A DNA stretch of 64,000 nt from Saccharomonospora marina XMU15 (GCF_000244955.1 NZ_CM001439.1:1640628-1704627), one strand, 5' to 3'; positions 44,975-55,226 are shown, numbered from the stretch's first letter. Notes: generated from the letters alone by a model not told the origin. Translations and numbers: made by a program.

Positions 44975-45268
44975 TCAGCTGGTGACTCGGGTACCGGCGG
45001 TCACTCGCGTGCCTCGCGTGACCCTGGTTCCTCGGGTGACACGGGTGCCGGAGGTGACTCTGGTGCCGCGGGTGACGCGGGTGCCCCGGGTCACCCGGGT
45101 TCCGGAGGTCACCCTGGTGCCGCGGGTGACGCGTGTGCCACGCGTGACACGGGTGCCACAAGTGACTCGCGTGCCCAGCGTGACGCGGGTGCCACGGTGC
45201 GCAGCCATATCAAAGCGTGACGAAATGTCGGTGCCATTGCGCTCAGCGGGGGGCAGAACGGTTGGCAT
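44975..45268 (-). CDS. GTRVTx hexapeptide-repeat protein
   Basis: 97 residues from ATG at 45268, preceded by a perfect AGGAGG at 5-nt spacing. Residues 26-97 are twelve uninterrupted hexapeptides GTRVTx, where x is L, C, R, R, S, R, R, S, R, R, A, S. The DNA has no exact repeats: the Arg is encoded by CGC, CGA, CGT, CGG, AGG and AGA in different copies, so the protein sequence is held constant while codons drift. The result is very basic, with Thr-x-Val-Thr strands that could stack as a beta solenoid. No signal peptide. I do not recognise the family. It is divergent from the CtaJ gene and convergent with the HNH gene. Confidence 0.65.
   Translation of the reverse strand: MPTVLPPAERNGTDISSRFDMAAHRGTRVTLGTRVTCGTRVTRGTRVTRGTRVTSGTRVTRGTRVTRGTRVTSGTRVTRGTRVTRGTRVTAGTRVTS
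44978..45193. repeat. Twelve 18-bp degenerate repeats (coding for GTRVTx)
   Basis: Period 18 bp over 216 bp. The substitutions fall at the third codon positions of the leftward frame, plus first-position changes within Arg codons (CGN to AGR) in three copies, each time with a purine at the third position as Arg requires. Confidence 0.9.
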
Positions 45269-45549
45269 GGGGGCCTCCTGTGACCGGTGGGTGATCTCTT
45301 GGGGATGGGAGCGGAGGGCGCAAGACCCGTACAGGTGAAAAAACTACGAGGATCTTCGGAAACGAACAAGGCCGACCCGCGCGGTGCCGCCGCCCGTATG
45401 TGGTTGTGCGACCTTTCGCGAGGACGGTTTCAAACCAACGTGCGAGCGGGTGCGTGCCAACTGGGGGACCGCAGACCGGGCCGCTGACCGTGTGTTGTTT
45501 CACCGTGGGAGGTGAGATAGGGGACACCCGTGTCGGATACCCTGCGCGC
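45269..45549. other. 281-bp divergent promoter region
   Basis: This lies between the hexapeptide-repeat gene and the CtaJ gene and should hold both promoters. I see no further gene and no clear palindrome. Confidence 0.4.
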
Positions 45550-45789
45550 GTGAGCATCCTCGAGACGACGCTGGTCTTCGTCGCGATACCGCTGGCGGTG
45601 TATGCCTTCTTCGCGCTGGTGACGCTGCGGTCCAAGTTCGCGAGCAGGCCAAGGTACCGGCCCGGGCAGGCCTGGGAGTACCCACCGATGTGGTGGACGG
45701 CCAACCCGGAAGGCGCTGGTGAGCGCCATGTCGAAGAAGAGACGGAAAGCACGTCGAAGGTCCGAGGAGGTGCCCGTGGGAGCTGGTGA
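45550..45789 (+). CDS. ctaJ: CtaJ-like aa3-type cytochrome oxidase accessory subunit
   Basis: 79 residues from GTG at 45550. One N-terminal membrane helix (ILETTLVFVAIPLAVYAFFA) is followed by a cytoplasmic tail with RPRYRPGQAWEYPPMWWTAN, a pattern typical of the small CtaJ subunit found in the actinobacterial bcc-aa3 supercomplex. In Mycobacterium smegmatis that gene also lies beside the DUF5130 and pepN genes. Its end overlaps the DUF5130 start by 14 nt. Name based on that match and context. Confidence 0.75.
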   Translation: MSILETTLVFVAIPLAVYAFFALVTLRSKFASRPRYRPGQAWEYPPMWWTANPEGAGERHVEEETESTSKVRGGARGSW

Positions 45790-46273
45790 GCTGACTCGGG
45801 AGACCCGGTCGACCGGCCTCGAGGGAACGCAGCGGCAACCAGGTTCTGCTATTACTGCAAGCGGCCGAGTCTCGGTCGCGCAGATGTACGAACCTCCTGG
45901 ACCTTCCGGCCCGTTCAGCACTCGGCAACTTGCCAGGCTCGACGAGGCGCTGACGTTGGCCAGCAGGGAGACCGGGCTGGACTTCAGCATCTATCTCGGC
46001 GAGCTGGGCGACGACAGCCGCGCGCAGGCCGAGTCGCTGCACACCCAGCTCGGAGAGTCGGCCGACAACGCCGTCCTGATCGCCGTGTCACCAGGCGAGC
46101 GCGTGGTCGAGGTGGTGACAGGTTCGGAGGCCATGCACCGGCTGCCCGACCGGGGCGCCAAGCTGGCGGTCATGAGCATGGTCGCCTCGTTCAAGGAAGG
46201 CGACTTGATCGGTGGCCTCGTCGGCGGGCTGCGCATGATGGCCGACCAGGCCGGTTCGGACCCGCGCCGCTGA
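45776..46273 (+). CDS. DUF5130 / TPM-like domain protein (Rv2468c-like)
   Basis: 165 residues from GTG at 45776, chosen for AGGAGG at 5-nt spacing; an upstream ATG at 45728 would overlap ctaJ much further. The domain has LDEALTLASRETGLDFSIYL, SADNAVLIAVSPGERVVEVV and a closing FKEGDLIGGLVGGLRMMADQ, typical of the TPM phosphatase-like fold (DUF5130). No membrane helix or signal peptide is present. Same neighbour order as M. tuberculosis. Confidence 0.85.
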   Translation: MGAGELTRETRSTGLEGTQRQPGSAITASGRVSVAQMYEPPGPSGPFSTRQLARLDEALTLASRETGLDFSIYLGELGDDSRAQAESLHTQLGESADNAVLIAVSPGERVVEVVTGSEAMHRLPDRGAKLAVMSMVASFKEGDLIGGLVGGLRMMADQAGSDPRR

Positions 46274-46288
46274 GCAGTTCGAACCGCT

Positions 46289-46323
46289 GTCCGGGGTCCA
46301 CGCCGAACGCGTGAACCCCGGAC
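46289..46323. terminator. Bidirectional hairpin terminator
   Basis: Stem GTCCGGGGT / ACCCCGGAC (46289-46297, 46315-46323), 17-nt loop, between the convergent DUF5130 and pepN genes. Confidence 0.65.
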
Positions 46324-46335
46324 GCGGGGTCAGCT

Positions 46336-48906
<2,571 letters not shown>

Positions 48907-49059
48907 CTCTGCGCTGGTCGATTGGTTGAACGGTCTGTTCAGCGCATCCAATCACGTGCGCACCCGCGGCGGCGAAGGGAACAACCGGCGTGGCGACCGT
49001 GTTGGCTGCCTGTAGGGACGTAACTACCCGCCGCAGAGTCGTCGCAACCAGGAGATCGC

Positions 49060-49683
49060 ATGACCACAGACAGGCAAGCAGGCCCTACCCGTGTTGATTT
49101 CTACTTCGACCCGGTGTGTCCTTTCGCCTGGATCACCTCTCGCTGGATCCTCGAGGTGGAGCGGCAGCGCGAGTTGGACCTGCGGTTTCGGGTGATGAGT
49201 TTGGCGATGCTGAACGAAGGGCGGGACCTGCCGCAGGAGTACCAGGAGCTGATGGTGCAGGCGTGGGGCCCCGTCCGGGTGGCCACCGCACTGGCGCAGC
49301 GGGACGGCGAGCAGGTGCTGCGTGACTTCTACACCGCCTTCGGCACGCGCTTTCACAACGAAGGCAACAAGGACGTCGAGGTGGTGCTCAAGGGCACGCT
49401 CGCGCAGTTGCAGGCGCCTGCCGACCTGCTGGAGGCGGCCGATTCCACCGAGTACGACGAGGCCCTGCGCGCCAGCCACAACGAAGGCATGGAGCCGGTC
49501 GGGTTGGACGTGGGCACGCCCACCATTCACATCGACGGCGTCGCGTTCTTCGGGCCGGTGCTCAACTCGATCCCGCGGGGGGAGGACGCGCTGCGGGTCT
49601 TCGACGGTGCCCGGCTGCTGGCAGGTTATCCGGACTTCTTCGAGCTCAAGCGGACCAGGACCAGGGAGCTGCGGTTCGACTGA
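49060..49683 (+). CDS. DsbA-fold protein, Rv2466c-like, with a single active-site Cys
   Basis: 207 residues from ATG at 49060. It matches M. tuberculosis Rv2466c, a mycothiol-dependent reductase that activates nitro-prodrugs: [55 protein letters not shown] and [15 protein letters not shown]. Rv2466c has a CPWC active site; here it reads CPFA, so the second Cys is replaced by Ala. A one-Cys protein can still act through mixed disulfides with mycothiol. It is divergent from pepN as in Mycobacterium. Confidence 0.9.
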   Translation: MTTDRQAGPTRVDFYFDPVCPFAWITSRWILEVERQRELDLRFRVMSLAMLNEGRDLPQEYQELMVQAWGPVRVATALAQRDGEQVLRDFYTAFGTRFHNEGNKDVEVVLKGTLAQLQAPADLLEAADSTEYDEALRASHNEGMEPVGLDVGTPTIHIDGVAFFGPVLNSIPRGEDALRVFDGARLLAGYPDFFELKRTRTRELRFD

Positions 49684-49691
49684 GCGTGCCG

Positions 49692-50423
49692 TCAGGCCAG
49701 CGCCGCGAGGGTGACATCCGCGGGCAACGGTGAGCGGGCCTGCGCCTCTTCGAGGGCGAGTTTCCCTGCTTCGATCTCGCGGCGAAGGGCAGCCAGCGCG
49801 ATGAGCTGATCGCGGCACAGGCCGGCGAACTCCGGTCCGGCGGGCTCACCGTGACCAGGCACCACGACCGCCGGGTCGAGCGCCAGGATGCGTTCGACGG
49901 CGCCGTGCCAGGTGCCCAGACTGGTGTCCGGCCCGAACGACTCGGTGGTGAACGACCCGCCGGGAGCATGCTCGAGCAGGTCGCCCGCGAACACCACGTC
50001 GCAGTCCGGTACGTGCACCACGAGGTCGTGGTCGGTGTGGGCAGGGCCGAAGTGCCGTAGTAGCACTGCTCGCCCGCCAACGTTCAACTCGGCCGTATCG
50101 GTGACGAGCAGCTGGGGGAGTGCTTGCCTGCCGTCGGACGCCATGGCGGCGCGGCAACCGGGGTGAGCCCACGCCTCGCAGGGCAGGAACGCGGCAAGAC
50201 CGTGGGCGTGGTCGTAATGCGCGTGGGTGAGCACGACGGTCCACGGGTGTGGCGTCACCTCCCTGACCGCCGCGGCGAACTCGGCGCCCTGCCGTTCGTC
50301 ACCTCGGGTGTCGACGACGAGGCACGCGCCCTCCCCGATGACGAGCCCGACGGTGAGGTCCAGCCCCTCGTACCGCCGCGCGAGTACACCGGGACCCACC
50401 TCCACCCAACGCCCGTCACCCAT
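49692..50423 (-). CDS. MBL-fold metallo-hydrolase
   Basis: 243 residues from ATG at 50423 with GAGG upstream. The metal motif VLTHAHYDHAHGLAAF (HxHxDH), HFGPAHTDHDLVVHVP, FAGDLLEH and VVPGHGEPAG are complete for a two-zinc site. Such proteins hydrolyse thioesters, lactones or phosphodiesters; no specificity signature is evident. It is convergent with the DsbA-like gene (8 bp apart) and divergent from rpiB. Confidence 0.88.
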   Translation of the reverse strand: MGDGRWVEVGPGVLARRYEGLDLTVGLVIGEGACLVVDTRGDERQGAEFAAAVREVTPHPWTVVLTHAHYDHAHGLAAFLPCEAWAHPGCRAAMASDGRQALPQLLVTDTAELNVGGRAVLLRHFGPAHTDHDLVVHVPDCDVVFAGDLLEHAPGGSFTTESFGPDTSLGTWHGAVERILALDPAVVVPGHGEPAGPEFAGLCRDQLIALAALRREIEAGKLALEEAQARSPLPADVTLAALA

Positions 50424-50608
50424 GGTGTCCACCTCGCCCAGGATGCCCACAGTGATCACCTTCGTGTTGCCTTGCCACGAGTGTGCACCGCGGCCGGGTG
50501 GACGGCGTGGTGGCAGCGTCGCGCCGCCTGCCGTTCGAACCCGGTCACGGCGGTACAGCTTGCCGGGTGCCGCGAGGGCGGGCTTCGCGGGATGGCACAC
50601 TGCCTGCC

Positions 50609-51082
50609 GTGCGTGTGTACTTGGGATCCGACCATGCGGGCTTCGAACTGAAGGGGCATCTCGTCGCCCACCTGCAGCAGCAGGGGCACGAGGTCGTCGA
50701 TGTCGGGCCGCACGTCTACGACGCGGCCGACGACTACCCGGCCTTCTGCATCGAAACCGCCCGCCGCGTGGTGGCCGACGAGGGCAGCATCGGCATCGTC
50801 GTCGGAGGTTCCGGCAACGGCGAGCAGATCGCCGCCAACAAGGTGCCCGGTGCGCGGGCCGGGCTGGCATGGAGTGTGGAGACGGCCAAGCTCACCCGCG
50901 AGCACAACCACGCGCAGTTGATCGGTGTGGGCGCCAGGATGCACACCAAGGAAGAGGCGACCGAGATCGTCGAGGCCTTCCTGGCGACACCGCCCTCGCC
51001 TGACGAGCGGCACGGCAGGCGGGTCCGACAGATCAGCGACTACGAGCGCACCGGGACACCACCGGCACTGCCGCAGGGCTGA
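50609..51082 (+). CDS. rpiB: Ribose-5-phosphate isomerase B
   Basis: 157 residues from GTG at 50609 (a second GTG at 50615 is possible). VYLGSDHAGFELKGHLVAHL, YPAFCIETARRVVADEG with the catalytic Cys, GIVVGGSGNGEQIAANKVPG and HNHAQLIGVGARMHT are RpiB hallmarks. It interconverts ribose 5-phosphate and ribulose 5-phosphate in the pentose phosphate pathway. The stop and the next start share one base (TGATG), coupling it to the glycosylase, as in Rv2465c-Rv2464c. Confidence 0.95.
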   Translation: MRVYLGSDHAGFELKGHLVAHLQQQGHEVVDVGPHVYDAADDYPAFCIETARRVVADEGSIGIVVGGSGNGEQIAANKVPGARAGLAWSVETAKLTREHNHAQLIGVGARMHTKEEATEIVEAFLATPPSPDERHGRRVRQISDYERTGTPPALPQG

Positions 51083-51891
51083 TGCCCGAAGGCCACACCC
51101 TGCACCGGTTGGCCCGGTTGCACCAGCGCCGCTACGCCGGAGCCCCGGTGGAGGTGTCGAGCCCGCAGGGCCGGTTCGCCGCGGAAGCGGCGCTGCTCGA
51201 CGGCCGCCGCTTCGAGAGCGCGGAAGCCTGCGGCAAGCACTTGTTTCACAACTATGGTCCCAACGGGACGGTGCACATCCATCTGGGACTGTACGGAACC
51301 TTCAGCGAGTCCAGGCTTCCCGTGGCCGAGCCGGTGGGTCAGGTGCGCATGCGGCTCGTCGGCCGCACCCACTGGACCGACCTGCGCGGCCCCAACCGCT
51401 GCGAACTGCTCACCGAGGGACAGGCCGAGGCGGTCAAGGCCCGACTCGGCCCCGACCCGCTGCGTCGAGATGCTCGGCCGGGTCGTGCGTGGGAACGGAT
51501 CTCGCGGTCGCGCACCAGCCTGGCGGCGCTGCTCATGGACCAGTCCGTGATCGCGGGCGTGGGCAATGTCTACCGTGCCGAGGTGCTGTTCCGGCATGGT
51601 GTCGCGCCGATGCTGCCAGGCCGTGACCTGGACGAGGCGCTGTGGCAGGACATCTGGGACGACCTGGTGAGCTTGATGGAGGCCGGCGTGCGCAGCGGAC
51701 GCATCGACACCGTGGCCGAGGAGCATTTGCCCGAGGTCACCGGTCGCGCGCCCAGGCAGGACCGGCACGGCGGCGAGGTGTATGTCTACCGCCGTACCGG
51801 TCAGCCGTGCCTGATCTGCGGCACCCCCGTCGCTCACACCGAACTGGCGGGCCGAAACCTCTACTGGTGCCCGACCTGCCAACCGGCGTGA
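51082..51891 (+). CDS. Fpg/Nei-family DNA glycosylase (Rv2464c-like)
   Basis: 269 residues. It opens MPEGHTLHRLARLHQ, so after Met removal Pro is the Schiff-base nucleophile and Glu follows. SLAALLMDQSVIAGVGNVYR is the helix-two-turn-helix with the essential Asn, and the C-terminus has a zinc finger (PCLICGTPVAHTELAGRNLY then WCPTC). It excises oxidised bases and nicks the strand. M. tuberculosis Rv2464c (Nei) is the closest match in sequence and place. Translationally coupled to rpiB. Confidence 0.95.
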   Translation: MPEGHTLHRLARLHQRRYAGAPVEVSSPQGRFAAEAALLDGRRFESAEACGKHLFHNYGPNGTVHIHLGLYGTFSESRLPVAEPVGQVRMRLVGRTHWTDLRGPNRCELLTEGQAEAVKARLGPDPLRRDARPGRAWERISRSRTSLAALLMDQSVIAGVGNVYRAEVLFRHGVAPMLPGRDLDEALWQDIWDDLVSLMEAGVRSGRIDTVAEEHLPEVTGRAPRQDRHGGEVYVYRRTGQPCLICGTPVAHTELAGRNLYWCPTCQPA

Positions 51892-51894
51892 GGG

Positions 51895-52671
51895 TCAGAA
51901 CCCCCCGAAGTCGCCTCCGAAGTCGCCTCCGAAATCACCACCGAAGTCGCCACCCATGTCACCACCGTCGCCGCCCATGTCGCCGCCGTCACCCATGTCA
52001 CCGGATTCCATGGCGTCCTCCTGGCCTGCGTCGTACCCGGATTCCCATGCCGAGGCACTGGCGATACCCGCCATTCCGGAGAACATCGCGCTGAACAGGA
52101 ACATGGAACCAATGCCCCACGCACCCGCGACCAGCGCAGGCTTCCACCACGGCTCGCTGTACCACCCCTGCGGAACGGGCCGACCGGCGACCCGACCACC
52201 CGGGTAGTAGTGCGGCGTGCTCTGGGTCGGCTCCGGTGACGCTTCGTAGTGGTGTCCCTCGACATCGACCGAACGGTGCTCGGTGACCTTGCCCGCGCGC
52301 TCGCGCTCGGGATCCTCCGGCAGCGGCGGGCCCGGGTCCAGCCCCATCGCCGTCCGAGCCGCCTTCACGTAGTACAGGCCCTCGAGCGCGGTCTGCCGCA
52401 CGAGCCGGGCCTGCTCCTCGGTCTGCGCCTGCTCCATCTGCGAGCCTGCCGCGTTGTATCGCTCAGCCGCGTCGGCGATGGCCTGTTGTGAGGCGGCGTC
52501 GGTGCCGGTGAGGTTGAGGACCTGGCCGCCGAGTCGTTCCAGCCACCGGCGCGCTTCGGCCTTCGCATCCTCCAACCGTCGCCGCTTGGCCTCGGCCTGC
52601 GACCGCACCAGGTACCAACCGCCGATCACGACGATCAGCAGCAACACGACCACGAAGATCGTGGTTCCCAT
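51895..52671 (-). CDS. Membrane protein with coiled coil and Gly/Asp-repeat tail
   Basis: 258 residues from ATG at 52671. One N-terminal helix (TIFVVVLLLIVVIGGWYLV), then a coiled coil (residues 25-105, RSQAEAKRRRLEDAKAEARR), a short linker, a second hydrophobic patch (WWKPALVAGAWGIGSMFLFS) and a tail of GDMGGD and GGDFGG repeats to the end. The tail comes from a 12-bp DNA repeat at about 51899-51990. The function is unknown; it resembles actinobacterial proteins described only as hypothetical. It is convergent with the glycosylase gene, 3 bp apart. Confidence 0.75.
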   Translation of the reverse strand: MGTTIFVVVLLLIVVIGGWYLVRSQAEAKRRRLEDAKAEARRWLERLGGQVLNLTGTDAASQQAIADAAERYNAAGSQMEQAQTEEQARLVRQTALEGLYYVKAARTAMGLDPGPPLPEDPERERAGKVTEHRSVDVEGHHYEASPEPTQSTPHYYPGGRVAGRPVPQGWYSEPWWKPALVAGAWGIGSMFLFSAMFSGMAGIASASAWESGYDAGQEDAMESGDMGDGGDMGGDGGDMGGDFGGDFGGDFGGDFGGF

Positions 52672-52743
52672 GGGCTACTCCCCGGTTGTTTCGCTCTACG
52701 AACCGGACAACGCGGACAGTATCCCAGGAGTTCCCGGCCGGGC

Positions 52744-53271
52744 TCACCAGGCGCGGCCCACGGTGTACGAGTCGGTCCAGATGTTCTGCAGGCGCACGAC
52801 GTCACCCGGTTCGGGCGCGGCCCACAGCCGGTTCCCGCCTGCGTAGATGCCGACGTGGTACACCGTGCCACCCGAGTTGTGGAAGAACACCAGGTCGCCC
52901 GGTGTCATATCCGCCCTGGCGATATGTGGAAGCGCGGCCCGCTGTTGCCGAGATGTCCGAGGCAAATCGATACCGACCTGTCTGTGCACCCATTGCACAA
53001 GACCGGAACAGTCGAAACTACCGGGCCCGCTGGCCCCGTAGGAATACGGTTTGCCTTCCTGTGAGGCCGCGACATCGACGATTCGCTGTGCGATCGGAAC
53101 CGTTGCCGTCTTGTGTGCCGATGCCGGTGTCGTCGCTGGAACGGTTTCCGCGGCGCCGCCACCACCCTGCTGGGTGGACACCATGGCCGATCCGGTACCG
53201 GAGAAGCCCAGGATCGCCACGGCGGCGACGCTCACGACGGTGACCGACTTTCGTATCGACGTGGTCAACAC
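52744..53271 (-). CDS. Secreted NlpC/P60-family peptidoglycan endopeptidase
   Basis: 175 residues from GTG at 53271 with GGAGG 5 nt upstream. Signal peptide residues 1-30 (VTVVSVAAVAILGFSGTGSA), then a Gly/Ala/Thr linker and the C40 domain with the Cys in GSFDCSGLVQWVHRQVG, His in VYHVGIYAGG and DMTPGDLVFF. It cleaves within the peptide stem of the wall. It has no separate binding domain. It is divergent from the LLM gene. Confidence 0.92.
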   Translation of the reverse strand: MLTTSIRKSVTVVSVAAVAILGFSGTGSAMVSTQQGGGGAAETVPATTPASAHKTATVPIAQRIVDVAASQEGKPYSYGASGPGSFDCSGLVQWVHRQVGIDLPRTSRQQRAALPHIARADMTPGDLVFFHNSGGTVYHVGIYAGGNRLWAAPEPGDVVRLQNIWTDSYTVGRAW

Positions 53272-53488
53272 GGATTCCTCCAATTCGGGTTCGCTTTCGG
53301 TTGCGTGCGATTTCCGCGCCCGATCGGTCGCGGCAGGAAACGCTAAACACGAACGGCGGGCATCGGGCGAACCGGAAAGCGGTCGCCGCTACCGGTGCGT
53401 GCTGGAACGCGAAATTGTGGTTTGACCGCGCGGGCAATGGTGAGCAGCGAGAATGCGACGGGGGTGGGCAGAACCGATACGGGCACAC

Positions 53489-53502
53489 GTGATCCAGATC
53501 AC
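53489..53502. promoter_or_regulatory. GTGATC-CA-GATCAC palindrome, CRP-like site
   Basis: The 14-bp palindrome contains TGATC-N2-GATCA, close to the actinobacterial CRP consensus TGTGA-N6-TCACA but lacking the outermost pair on each side. It lies between two divergent promoters. Confidence 0.35.
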
Positions 53503-53581
53503 TACGCTGTGAGTGGGGTCGGTCACAGCTGGGAGTGGCTGTGGGTAGCGGGTGTGGCCCGCCGGGGCTGGTCAGTCAAAC

Positions 53582-53595
53582 TAGAACACGTTATA
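53582..53595 (+). promoter_or_regulatory. KstR-like box TAGAACACGTTATA
   Basis: This fits the 14-bp KstR consensus TnnAACnnGTTnnA fully. KstR represses cholesterol/steroid catabolism genes in Mycobacterium and Rhodococcus. The box ends 10 nt before the LLM ATG and overlaps a TATAGT -10 element (53592-53597), so binding would block the promoter. No ribosome site lies between, so the mRNA is probably leaderless. Confidence 0.6.
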
Positions 53596-53605
53596 GTTCT
53601 GCCGC

Positions 53606-54487
53606 ATGAAGTTCACGTTGTCGGTCGCGCTGAGCCCGCTCGACCAGCTCACCGAACTCGCGGTAACGGCGGAGGAGTGCGGGTATCATGCGGTGGCGCT
53701 GCCGGACTCGCTCTTCTACTCGGAGACGGTTTCGGCCGAGTACCCCTACACCCAGGACGGGAGCCGGTTCTGGGACGAGGACACGCCGTGGGTCGATCCG
53801 TTGATCGCGGCGGCGTCTATGGGGGCGGCCACCAGCCGCATCCGCTTCTACACCTCGGTGCTCAAGCTCGGCTCACGCCATCCCGTGCTGCTCGCCCGTC
53901 AGGTCGGTTCGGTCGCCAATCTCACCGGCGGCCGGTTCGGTCTCGGGCTCGGCGTGGGCTGGTCGCCCGAGGAGTTCGAGTGGTGCGGAGTGCCCTACGC
54001 CAACCGGGGTAAGCGCGTCGACGAGGCGATCGATGTCCTTCGGCTGATCCTCGACGGAGGGATGGTCGAGTACCACGGACGCTTCTTCGACTTCGGGAAG
54101 CTGAAGATGAGCCCCGCTCCGCGGCAGCGGGTGCCCTTCTACGTCGGCGGCCACAGCGATGTCGCCCTGCGCCGGGCCGCGCGGGTCGGAGACGGTTGGG
54201 CGTCGGCGATGATGACGCTCGAGCAACTGCGTTCCACGATCAAGACCCTGCGTCGGCTTCGGGAGGAACACGGCAAGCAGTCGGAGCCCTTCGAGATCCA
54301 GGCCGTCTGCGTCGACCAGTTCGGGCTCGACGGCTACCGAAGGCAGGCCGAGATCGGCGTGACAGATGTGATCACCGTTCCGTGGGTCTTCGAGGGGCTG
54401 GGCTTCGACGCGCCGATCGAGAAGAAGAAGGACGCGATCCGCAGGTTCGCCGACGAGAACATCGCGAAGTTCGAGGGGGAAGCATGA
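53606..54487 (+). CDS. LLM-class F420-dependent oxidoreductase
   Basis: 293 residues from ATG at 53606. The luciferase-like barrel shows YHAVALPDSLFYSE, TSRIRFYTSVLKLGSRHPVL, GRFGLGLGVGWSPEEFEWCG and VPFYVGGHSDVALRRAARVG, typical of actinobacterial F420-using members. A KstR-like box controls the promoter, and a SnoaL/ketosteroid-isomerase-fold gene overlaps its stop by 4 nt, so a step in steroid or terpenoid breakdown is likely (inference). Confidence 0.88.
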   Translation: MKFTLSVALSPLDQLTELAVTAEECGYHAVALPDSLFYSETVSAEYPYTQDGSRFWDEDTPWVDPLIAAASMGAATSRIRFYTSVLKLGSRHPVLLARQVGSVANLTGGRFGLGLGVGWSPEEFEWCGVPYANRGKRVDEAIDVLRLILDGGMVEYHGRFFDFGKLKMSPAPRQRVPFYVGGHSDVALRRAARVGDGWASAMMTLEQLRSTIKTLRRLREEHGKQSEPFEIQAVCVDQFGLDGYRRQAEIGVTDVITVPWVFEGLGFDAPIEKKKDAIRRFADENIAKFEGEA

Positions 54488-54930
54488 GTGTCACGGTGTG
54501 CTGGGACCCGCAGGCCGGCCAACCGGCCGCACGGCTGGCCGCATGGCGTTCGATGAACGCCGTCGTGGCAGGCGACAAGGGGCTGTGGCTGAGCCTGTTC
54601 CATCCGGATGCGGTCGTGGAGGACCCGGTCGGGCCGTCGATGTTCGACGAGGAGGGTAAGGGGCACCACGGTCCCGACGGCATCTCCGCCTTCTGGGACA
54701 AGACCATCGCGAACGTGGAGCGGTTCGAGTTCGTGATCGCCGATTCGCACGCTGCCGGTGACGAGGTGGCCAACGTCGGAACGATCACCACCTACCTTCC
54801 CGGCAACTACCGCGTGGACACCGACGGGGTGTTCGTCTACCGGGTGGACGCGGCGGGCCTCATTCTCTCGATGCGGGCATTCTGGGAGACCGATCGGGCC
54901 ATGGCCACGGCACGTCAGGTGGATGGGTGA
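54484..54930 (+). CDS. SnoaL/NTF2-like protein (ketosteroid-isomerase fold)
   Basis: 148 residues from ATG at 54484, overlapping the LLM stop (ATGA). WRSMNAVVAGDKGLWLSLFH, DAVVEDPVGPSMFD, HGPDGISAFWDKTI and TYLPGNYRVDTDGVFVYRVD match SnoaL-like polyketide/steroid cyclase or isomerase proteins. The pair with an LLM enzyme and KstR-type control points to a steroid-related reaction. The catalytic Asp of classical isomerases cannot be assigned with confidence. Confidence 0.82.
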   Translation: MSVTVCWDPQAGQPAARLAAWRSMNAVVAGDKGLWLSLFHPDAVVEDPVGPSMFDEEGKGHHGPDGISAFWDKTIANVERFEFVIADSHAAGDEVANVGTITTYLPGNYRVDTDGVFVYRVDAAGLILSMRAFWETDRAMATARQVDG

Positions 54931-54962
54931 CGCGGAACCCGCGCGGTCGGGCTTCGATACAG

Positions 54963-54996
54963 GACCGCCCCTCCGCTGTGGCACGGAGGGGCGGTC
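54963..54996. terminator. Strong bidirectional hairpin terminator
   Basis: Perfect 13-bp stem GACCGCCCCTCCG / CGGAGGGGCGGTC with an 8-nt loop, between the SnoaL gene and the opposed tRNA-Gly gene. Confidence 0.85.
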
Positions 54997-54998
54997 GG

Positions 54999-55072
54999 TG
55001 GAGCGGGCGACGGGAATCGAACCCGCGTAACCAGTTTGGAAGACTGGGGCTCTACCATTGAGCTACGCCCGC
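54999..55072 (-). tRNA. tRNA-Gly (anticodon TCC)
   Basis: Read leftwards, acceptor GCGGGCG pairs CGCCCGC, discriminator T, and CCA is encoded (54999-55001). The anticodon arm is CCAGT-CTTCCAA-ACTGG giving TCC, and the T arm holds GCGGGTTCGATTCCCGT. It reads GGA/GGG codons. Confidence 0.96.
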
Positions 55073-55152
55073 GGGCGAGCCGGAGCAACCGGCCGCTCCG
55101 GTAGTGTAGCGGCACCCGCTAAGGTGGTCGCACACCGCCCTGGTGCGGTGAA

Positions 55153-55226
55153 CGGGGTGTGGCGCAGCTTGGTAGCGCATTCGCTTTGGGAGCGAAGGGT
55201 CGCAGGTTCAAATCCTGTCACCCCGA
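55153..55226 (+). tRNA. tRNA-Pro (anticodon TGG)
   Basis: Acceptor CGGGGTG pairs CACCCCG with discriminator A at 55226. The anticodon arm TTCGC-TTTGGGA-GCGAA gives TGG; the T arm is GCAGGTTCAAATCCTGT. No CCA is encoded. The last 12 nt of this gene are part of the 16-bp repeat that flanks the IS element downstream, so the insertion left the tRNA intact. Confidence 0.96.

Larger units (their letters stand above)
53272..53605. other. 334-bp divergent regulatory region
   Basis: This region holds the NlpC leader, a CRP-like site (53489-53502) and the KstR-like box with a -10 element (53582-53597). I looked for a c-di-AMP (ydaO-type) riboswitch in the NlpC leader, common in actinobacteria, and did not find its conserved pieces. 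Confidence 0.5.

Noticed and set aside
44928-45338. Plus-strand frame reading V-T-R/L-V-P-x repeats
   Set aside because: Its third codon positions coincide with those of the minus frame, so it looks repeated too. It has no ribosome site, and the C-to-A changes that are silent for Arg on the minus strand change Arg to Leu here.
48930-48950. SOS (LexA) box upstream of pepN
   Set aside because: TGAAC-N5-GTTCA resembles one, but the half-site spacing is 5 rather than the 4 of the actinobacterial consensus.
53272-53490. ydaO-type (c-di-AMP) riboswitch in the NlpC/P60 leader
   Set aside because: The conserved pieces of that riboswitch could not be found in the leader strand.
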